DNA of 64,000 nucleotides from Nocardia brasiliensis ATCC 700358 (GTDB lineage Bacteria; Actinomycetota; Actinomycetes; Mycobacteriales; Mycobacteriaceae). Below, in pieces: positions 59,271 through 64,000 of this stretch (position 1 is its first letter; each line of letters starts with the position of its first letter). Below the pieces are notes generated by a model. The model did not search any database. It was not told the DNA's origin and saw only the letters and a list, made by a program, of their open reading frames with translations. Both the position numbers and the translations under genes were made by a program. The stretch covers positions 5,270,001-5,334,000 of the forward strand of contig NC_018681.1 in assembly GCF_000250675.2 (NCBI RefSeq). Reading direction: 5' to 3'.

Positions 59271-60983
59271 ATGAACGGTGATCAGCCAAAGTACGGCGGC
59301 ACCCTGCGCCTGTACGGACCGGGAAGCATGGACCACGTGGACCCGGCCAGCTCCTACTACATGCTGTCCGGGCAGATCATCAGGCTGTTCACCCGCCAGC
59401 TGTTCACCTATCGCCCGGTGGCACACCTGCACGACTGGAATCAGGTGACACCGGTGCCCGATGTCGCACTGGAGATCCCCACCGTCGACAACGGCGGTCT
59501 CAGTCGTGACCACCTGACCTATACAGTTCGCCTGCGTTCAGGGGTCTTGTGGGACACCACTCCCCCGCGTGAGGTGACGGCACACGACTTCGTCCGCGGG
59601 TTCAAACGCATGTGCAACCCCGTGCTCCGGGCCGGCGCGATCCACTACTACACCAGCACCATCAAGGGCGTGGCCCAATACTGCGACGACTACGCCGCCG
59701 CCGTGCCCGATCGGAACCCGGCGCCGGCCGAGCTCGCCCGGTTCCAGAACTCTCGCGATATCCCGGGGATCACCGCGGTGGACGATCGCACGCTGGTGTT
59801 CGAGTTGATCCGCCCCGCCCTCGATTTCATCCACATCATCTCGATGATGTTCGCGTCACCGGCGCCGGTGGAGTACGACGACTACGTCCCCGACAGTCCG
59901 GAATTCCGGCGGAACGTCAGGTCCCTGGGGCCCTACCGGCTGACCCACTACAGCCACGGCGAGCACCTGCGCATGGCGCGAAACCCCGTGTGGCAGCAGG
60001 ACACCGATCCGGTACGGCATCAGTATCTGGACGGTGTCGAGGTCGTCATGGAGAAGGCGACGCCGCAGCAGGTCGGGCAGCGGATCCGAGCCGGGCACGC
60101 GGACCTGTCCTGGGCGTCGCCGGTCACCGAGACCTACGACGAGAACCCCACCGATCCGGGCAACAACCTCGGCTACGCGTTGAACCCCTACCTCGTGTTC
60201 AACACGGTCAGTCCGAACGCCGACGGCGCCATGGGCAAACCCGAAGTACGCCAGGCGATCTCCTATGCGATCGACAAGACGGTGATGGTCCGCATCTTCG
60301 ACGAGCTGAGCGTCGGCACGGTGATGTGGCCCGCCCGCTCCGCGATTCCGCCGGGCAACTACGGCTACGAGGACTTCGACCTCTACGCGACACCGGGCGA
60401 TCGCGGCGATCCGGAGAAGGCGCGGGCGCTCCTGGCCGCCGCGGGCTACCCGGACGGACTGACGCTGACGATCGCGCATCGCGATGTCGACGCGAACCCT
60501 GAAGTCGCTGCCGCGGTTGCCATCGACCTCGCCAAAATCGGTATCACACTGCGTGTCGTCGCCCTGGGGCACACCGACTTCTACCCCTTCCTCCGGGATC
60601 CGGCCAATGCGCGAGCGGGCGCCTGGGACATCTCGACCCCGGCCTGGACACCGGACTGGTTCGGCAACAACGGCCGCGCCTTCTTGCAGCCGATGTTGCA
60701 GACCAACGAGATTCGCGGCACCGGCAACTACGGGTGCTACAGCAACCCCGAGGTCGACCGCATGATCGACGAGGCGCTCTCGGCGACCGATCCGGCCCAC
60801 GCGCACGCGGCCTGGCACGCGGTGGATCTGCAGGTGATGAAAGACGCGGCCATCGTGCCGATCCTGGTGCACGCGCCGACCATCCCGCACATCAAGGGCG
60901 CGCGGGTGCGCAACGCGATCGCCATGCCCACCATCGATCGCTGGTTCGACCTGTCCAACCTCTGGCTCGACCCGGCCGAATGA
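59271..60983 (+). CDS. Family 5 solute-binding-like protein without signal peptide (copy 3)
   Basis: A 570-residue protein with AGGAGG before ATG 59271. It begins MNGDQPKYGGTLRLYGPGSMDHVDP, again the mature N-terminus of an SBP_bac_5 protein with no signal peptide. VTAHDFVRGFKRMCNP, YVPDSPEFRRNVRSLGPYRL, AISYAIDKTVMVRIF and STPAWTPDWFGNNGRAFLQPML are family motifs. It is closer to copy 1 than to copy 2: VKGVAQYCDDYAA-like text occurs in both. It overlaps the DUF885 gene (ATGA), linking a peptide-binding fold to a peptidase-like protein. No permease is present. Confidence 0.82.
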   Translation: MNGDQPKYGGTLRLYGPGSMDHVDPASSYYMLSGQIIRLFTRQLFTYRPVAHLHDWNQVTPVPDVALEIPTVDNGGLSRDHLTYTVRLRSGVLWDTTPPREVTAHDFVRGFKRMCNPVLRAGAIHYYTSTIKGVAQYCDDYAAAVPDRNPAPAELARFQNSRDIPGITAVDDRTLVFELIRPALDFIHIISMMFASPAPVEYDDYVPDSPEFRRNVRSLGPYRLTHYSHGEHLRMARNPVWQQDTDPVRHQYLDGVEVVMEKATPQQVGQRIRAGHADLSWASPVTETYDENPTDPGNNLGYALNPYLVFNTVSPNADGAMGKPEVRQAISYAIDKTVMVRIFDELSVGTVMWPARSAIPPGNYGYEDFDLYATPGDRGDPEKARALLAAAGYPDGLTLTIAHRDVDANPEVAAAVAIDLAKIGITLRVVALGHTDFYPFLRDPANARAGAWDISTPAWTPDWFGNNGRAFLQPMLQTNEIRGTGNYGCYSNPEVDRMIDEALSATDPAHAHAAWHAVDLQVMKDAAIVPILVHAPTIPHIKGARVRNAIAMPTIDRWFDLSNLWLDPAE

Positions 60984-62239
60984 GCGTCGCCGAATCCGAG
61001 CGGCCGGTTTACGAGCCGGTGGTCCGCGAATACCTGCTGCTGGGGCTGCGTCTGGGGAAACTGATCGACGGTTTCGTGGACTGCTGGTTCGGCGATCCGC
61101 GACTCGCTGCCCGGGTCGCGGACGAACCACCCGCCGCTCCAGCCGATCTGGCTCGGCAGGCGGACCGGCTGCGGACCGAACTCGCCGACTCGGGGCTGCC
61201 CGACTCGCGGCAGCGATATCTGTCGGCGCAACTCACGGCGCTGGAGTGCGTGGGAAACCGACTGTCCGGCAGAGATATACCGTTCCTGGACGAAATTCGT
61301 CAGTACTTCGACGTCGAGATCGCCCTCGGCGATCCGGCGAGCTACGCCGACGCACACGAGGCGATCGCCGGATTGTTACCGGGCAGTGGTGGATTGCCGG
61401 AGCGGCTCGACGCGTACTACGAGCGCAATCGCATTCCACCGGACCGCTTACAGCAAGCCGCACAGGCGGTTTCCGACGAACTGCAGCGGCTGACCCGACC
61501 GCTGTTCGGCCTGCCGGCCGGCGAGCGCGTGGACTACGAGGTGGTGCACGGCAAGCCCTGGAACGCCTTCAACCGGTATCTGGGCGGCTTCCGTTCGACG
61601 GTCGCGCTCAACGACGAAGCCGGGCGCGCGATCGCGGCGCTGCCGATCCTGGTGACCCACGAATCCTATCCCGGCCACCACACGGAGCACTGTCTCAAGG
61701 AGGCCGGACTGGTGCGCGAGCACGGGCACGGCGAGCAGCACATCGCACTGGTGAACACGCCGCAGTGCCTGATCGCGGAAGGCACCGCAGAACTCGCGCA
61801 CGTGGCGGTCCTGGGTGCGGGATGGGGCGAATGGACAGCGCAAATCCTTGCCGCGGAAGGGATTTTCAGCGACGGTGAGCTGGTCGAGCAGGTGCGAACC
61901 CACCTGCAGCGGCTGTTCGCGGCCCGCCAGGACGCGGCGATCATGTTGCACGACCGGGGCGCCACGGTCGACGAGGTCACCGACTATCTCGAACGGTGGC
62001 TGTTGCTGCCGCGCGACCGAGCCCAGCACATGGTGCGCTTCCTGACCGACCCGTTGTGGCGGGCGTACACGGTCACCTATATCGAGGGCGCACGCCTGGT
62101 CGGCGCCTGGTTGACCGCCGGGCCGGCGGATCAGCCGGTCGCCGGACGCTATCGGCGTCTGCTCCGAGAACCGTTGCTGCCCTGCGACCTACAGCGCGAC
62201 CTGGATGCGACGAAGGCGAAATCTGCTATCCGGCACTGA
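60980..62239 (+). CDS. DUF885 metallopeptidase-like protein
   Basis: A 419-residue cytosolic protein. The zinc-peptidase-like motif HESYPGHHTEH (HExxxGHH) and the Glu further on in LIAEGTAELAHV are those of DUF885/M32-M48-like proteins. It is about two thirds the length of the usual DUF885 proteins (~550-600). The start ATG 60980 overlaps the stop of the solute-binding-like gene, so the two are coupled. It may cleave a peptide or ester substrate held by the binding protein (inference). The stop overlaps the convergent propeller gene. Confidence 0.8.
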   Translation: MSVAESERPVYEPVVREYLLLGLRLGKLIDGFVDCWFGDPRLAARVADEPPAAPADLARQADRLRTELADSGLPDSRQRYLSAQLTALECVGNRLSGRDIPFLDEIRQYFDVEIALGDPASYADAHEAIAGLLPGSGGLPERLDAYYERNRIPPDRLQQAAQAVSDELQRLTRPLFGLPAGERVDYEVVHGKPWNAFNRYLGGFRSTVALNDEAGRAIAALPILVTHESYPGHHTEHCLKEAGLVREHGHGEQHIALVNTPQCLIAEGTAELAHVAVLGAGWGEWTAQILAAEGIFSDGELVEQVRTHLQRLFAARQDAAIMLHDRGATVDEVTDYLERWLLLPRDRAQHMVRFLTDPLWRAYTVTYIEGARLVGAWLTAGPADQPVAGRYRRLLREPLLPCDLQRDLDATKAKSAIRH

Positions 62240-62864
62240 TGCCGGGCACCATGATCGCCCGTAGTTGCAAGGTGGTGTGGTCGCAGTACCAGATCCGGCT
62301 GCCGTCCCAGGTCAGTCCGGTCGGATTGCCCGCGACATGGTACGAAGCGACCTCGCGACGGCTCACCAGGCTGACCAGATTGATCATGGCGTTCTGGTAG
62401 TCGGCGTAGGCGAGGTAGTCGTCGGAGACGGTGACGCCCGCGGGCCGGGCATGCACCGGAATCGTGTCGACCAGTTGCAGCCCGTCGGGCGTGCGCAGAT
62501 CGATCGCCTTCCGATTCTCATAACCGAGCCACACCCCGTGCTGGGCCGCCTCGATTCCCGACAACCCCTCGCCCGGACGGGGATTCGGCAACTCCGCGAC
62601 CGTCTCGGCGGTCGCCGGATCGATCACGCGTAAGGCGCGGTCGTCACCGACGACCTGGATCAAATGGCCGCCCATCGTGGTCAGGTCGGACCGGACTGCC
62701 GCACAAGGGATTCGATGTTCGACCGCACCCGTCGCCGGGTCGATCGCGATGATCTGGTTGAGCACGCCTTCGGAGAACCAGAGCAGATCCCCCGACCAGG
62801 TCAGGCCGCACAGCTTCAACGCTCGTACCGGGATGTCGCGCACGGTTCCCACGGAAATCGGCAT
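62226..62864 (-). CDS. YncE-like beta-propeller protein (paralogue of 40107-40757)
   Basis: About 212 residues from ATG 62864, after GGGGAGGGGAGG. Blade motifs are LCGLTWSGDLLWFSEG, IIAIDPATGAVEHRI, LRVIDPATAETVAEL and GLTWDGSRIWYCDHTTLQLRAI. There is no signal peptide. It is a diverged copy of the protein at 40107 and, like it, ends a convergent pair. It is coupled to the upstream PRMT-like gene by a shared base (TGATG), so it likely binds a partner or substrate of that methyltransferase. Confidence 0.7.
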   Translation of the reverse strand: MPISVGTVRDIPVRALKLCGLTWSGDLLWFSEGVLNQIIAIDPATGAVEHRIPCAAVRSDLTTMGGHLIQVVGDDRALRVIDPATAETVAELPNPRPGEGLSGIEAAQHGVWLGYENRKAIDLRTPDGLQLVDTIPVHARPAGVTVSDDYLAYADYQNAMINLVSLVSRREVASYHVAGNPTGLTWDGSRIWYCDHTTLQLRAIMVPGISAG

Positions 62865-63724
62865 CACCCCTCCCCTCCCCGGGCGATCGTGCAGTCCAGC
62901 CGCCATTCGGTGACCACCCGGGATCGGGCGGAGCCGGACGGCCGATGCACCGTCGCCTGGATGGCATCGCCGGCGCGCACCGGCGTGTGCCGCAGCGGCC
63001 AGATCCACACCGCCCAGTTACATCCTTGGTACGAAGGAAAATTCGACAGGGTGACGCCGTCGATGAGGTCGGCGGTGAAGAATCCCATCACGGCGTGCAA
63101 GCTGCCGGGCCGTGCGATCGGCAGCCGCACGCGGTCCCCGATCGGCACGGGATCGCTGAGCAGCCGCGGCGCACGCTGGAAGAAGTGCAGCTGGGCGCGG
63201 GGCTCGGCGAAATCCTGCACGGCGTCCAGCCGGAACCCGTGAAAGTCCTGTCCCCACATCCCCCAGCCCTCGTCATCGAATTCGATGGCGGCCAACGTGG
63301 TGGTCAGCTCGCGCGGGATGATCCGGCCGTTCGGCGCCAGGTTCTTACGGGCGACACTGTCCAGCACGCGCATCATGTTCTCTTCCGGGCCGAGATTGCC
63401 CATCATCTCCGAGACGATGACATCGGCCTTGCGCGGCAGCCGGACTGCCCGCGCGTCACCCTGGATCAGGGTGAGCTGTTCTTTCAGATCGTTGGTCGCG
63501 ATGATGCGTTCGGCCACCGCCGCCATATCTGGGTCCGCCTCGATGGCGTACACGTGCTCGGCGCCGTGTTTCAGGGCCAGCAGCGACAGCGCCAAAGTTC
63601 CTGCGCCGACGTCGATCACGATCGAGCCGGGCGCGACGACCTGTGCGAGCGCCTGCTCGTAGGCATTCATCCGCGGCCGGTCGGAGAGCATCACCTGGTG
63701 CATGAGAAGGGTCAACGGGTCCAC
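62864..63724 (-). CDS. PRMT-like SAM-dependent methyltransferase
   Basis: About 286 residues from GTG 63724, supported by GGAGG at 8 nt; longer starts lack a ribosome binding site. MLSDRPRMNAYEQAL, the SAM loop IVIDVGAGTLALSLLALKHGAEHVYAIEAD, and the double-acid loop VIVSEMMGNLGPEENMM match the protein arginine methyltransferase fold (SExMGx). It could methylate a protein or a small guanidine/amine. Bacterial PRMT-like enzymes occur in natural-product clusters. It is the first gene of a two-gene operon with the propeller gene. The AT-rich upstream region 63785-63815 probably holds its promoter. Confidence 0.75.
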   Translation of the reverse strand: MDPLTLLMHQVMLSDRPRMNAYEQALAQVVAPGSIVIDVGAGTLALSLLALKHGAEHVYAIEADPDMAAVAERIIATNDLKEQLTLIQGDARAVRLPRKADVIVSEMMGNLGPEENMMRVLDSVARKNLAPNGRIIPRELTTTLAAIEFDDEGWGMWGQDFHGFRLDAVQDFAEPRAQLHFFQRAPRLLSDPVPIGDRVRLPIARPGSLHAVMGFFTADLIDGVTLSNFPSYQGCNWAVWIWPLRHTPVRAGDAIQATVHRPSGSARSRVVTEWRLDCTIARGGEG

Positions 63725-63865
63725 AGTGCCTGCCTCCGGTCGTGGACGCTGGTCCCTCCCGACAACGCGGTGAGGGACCAGCAAGGCTGAACTATCGCTA
63801 TTGATAACTCAAGGGAACTCACCCGAGCGGCCCGCGTCAAGCGAAGACCGCTCGGGAAAGCCCGC

Positions 63866-64000
63866 CTATACGTTGACGGCCGCGTGCTCGCCGACAAACG
63901 AATCCCGCATGACCAGGTTGATACCCGTCAGCCTGGCCTTGACCTCGTCCTCCGTGGTGACCAGCGCGGTGTCCGTGCCGTTCATCTGGAGTTCGGTGCC
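63866..64000 (-). CDS. Unidentified protein, C-terminal 44 residues only
   Basis: An open - strand frame enters at the window end and stops at TAG 63866-63868. The visible end reads TELQMNGTDTALVTTEDEV followed by KARLTGINLVMRDSFVGEHAAVNV. No family is recognised in this fragment. It is on the same strand as the PRMT-like operon, ~140 nt upstream of it. Confidence 0.5.
   Translation of the reverse strand, partial: GTELQMNGTDTALVTTEDEVKARLTGINLVMRDSFVGEHAAVNV

Noticed and set aside
23459..63724. Apoprotein gene for a chromoprotein (9-membered enediyne type)
   Set aside because: No small secreted protein of the neocarzinostatin type is visible in the cluster. The secreted protein at 5169-5648 is MTB12-like and far from the cassette.
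1..64000. tRNA, rRNA and CRISPR arrays
   Set aside because: I looked for cloverleaf-like sequences and regularly spaced direct repeats and saw none. Short RNAs could be missed without covariance models.

Overview
The window is high-GC actinomycete DNA. The gene style fits a mycolic-acid-containing genus, most likely Nocardia: an MTB12-like secreted antigen, DUF3558-like 'DPC' exported proteins, many 4-nt ATGA/GTGA overlaps and frequent GTG starts. The genus is an inference, since no rRNA or housekeeping marker is present.

Region 1 (1-22.2 kb) looks like ordinary chromosome. It holds a PucR-type regulator cut by the left edge, a cytochrome P450, a palindromic repeat element, two related ABC exporters (one in an ABC-permease-histidine kinase-response regulator operon), two methyltransferase or MetE-like proteins, a flavin monooxygenase and a second kinase/regulator pair. 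A three-gene set ends in a large Lon-like, membrane-anchored WD40 protein.

Region 2 (22.2-63.9 kb) reads as an enediyne biosynthetic gene cluster. The diagnostic core is on the + strand: E3 (DUF1702), E4 (FG-GAP/UnbV-like), E5 (UnbU-like membrane protein), the iterative enediyne synthase PKSE (KS-AT-ACP-KR-DH-PPTase) and the E10 thioesterase, with a divergent AraC-type regulator upstream and an HxlR-type regulator downstream. Next, on the - strand, is a tight four-gene sulfur/methyl operon: SufS-like cysteine desulfurase, SAM methyltransferase, cystathionine gamma-synthase/lyase family enzyme, homocysteine S-methyltransferase. Sulfur enzymes beside a PKSE suggest a calicheamicin-like trisulfide trigger, but this is inference. 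No chromoprotein apoprotein gene of the 9-membered enediyne type was seen.

The rest of the cluster carries a non-heme iron hydroxylase-like protein, two YncE-like propellers, an AarF/UbiB kinase, an adenosine deaminase-like enzyme, a class V aminotransferase and three cytosolic (signal-less) family 5 solute-binding-like proteins. It also has a soluble PAS-type histidine kinase with an output-less response regulator, two four-EF-hand proteins and three AHSA1/START-type SRPBCC proteins (the CalC self-sacrifice resistance fold). An MFS exporter, a CPFC-type flavin disulfide oxidoreductase, a second P450, a DUF885 metallopeptidase-like protein and a PRMT-like methyltransferase complete it.

Several cluster operons share an AT-rich upstream signature, ACTT-N7-ATAT, oriented toward the downstream gene. 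It may be a common cluster promoter or operator. Cluster borders are not proven: the left border is probably near 22.2 kb and the right one may lie beyond the window.
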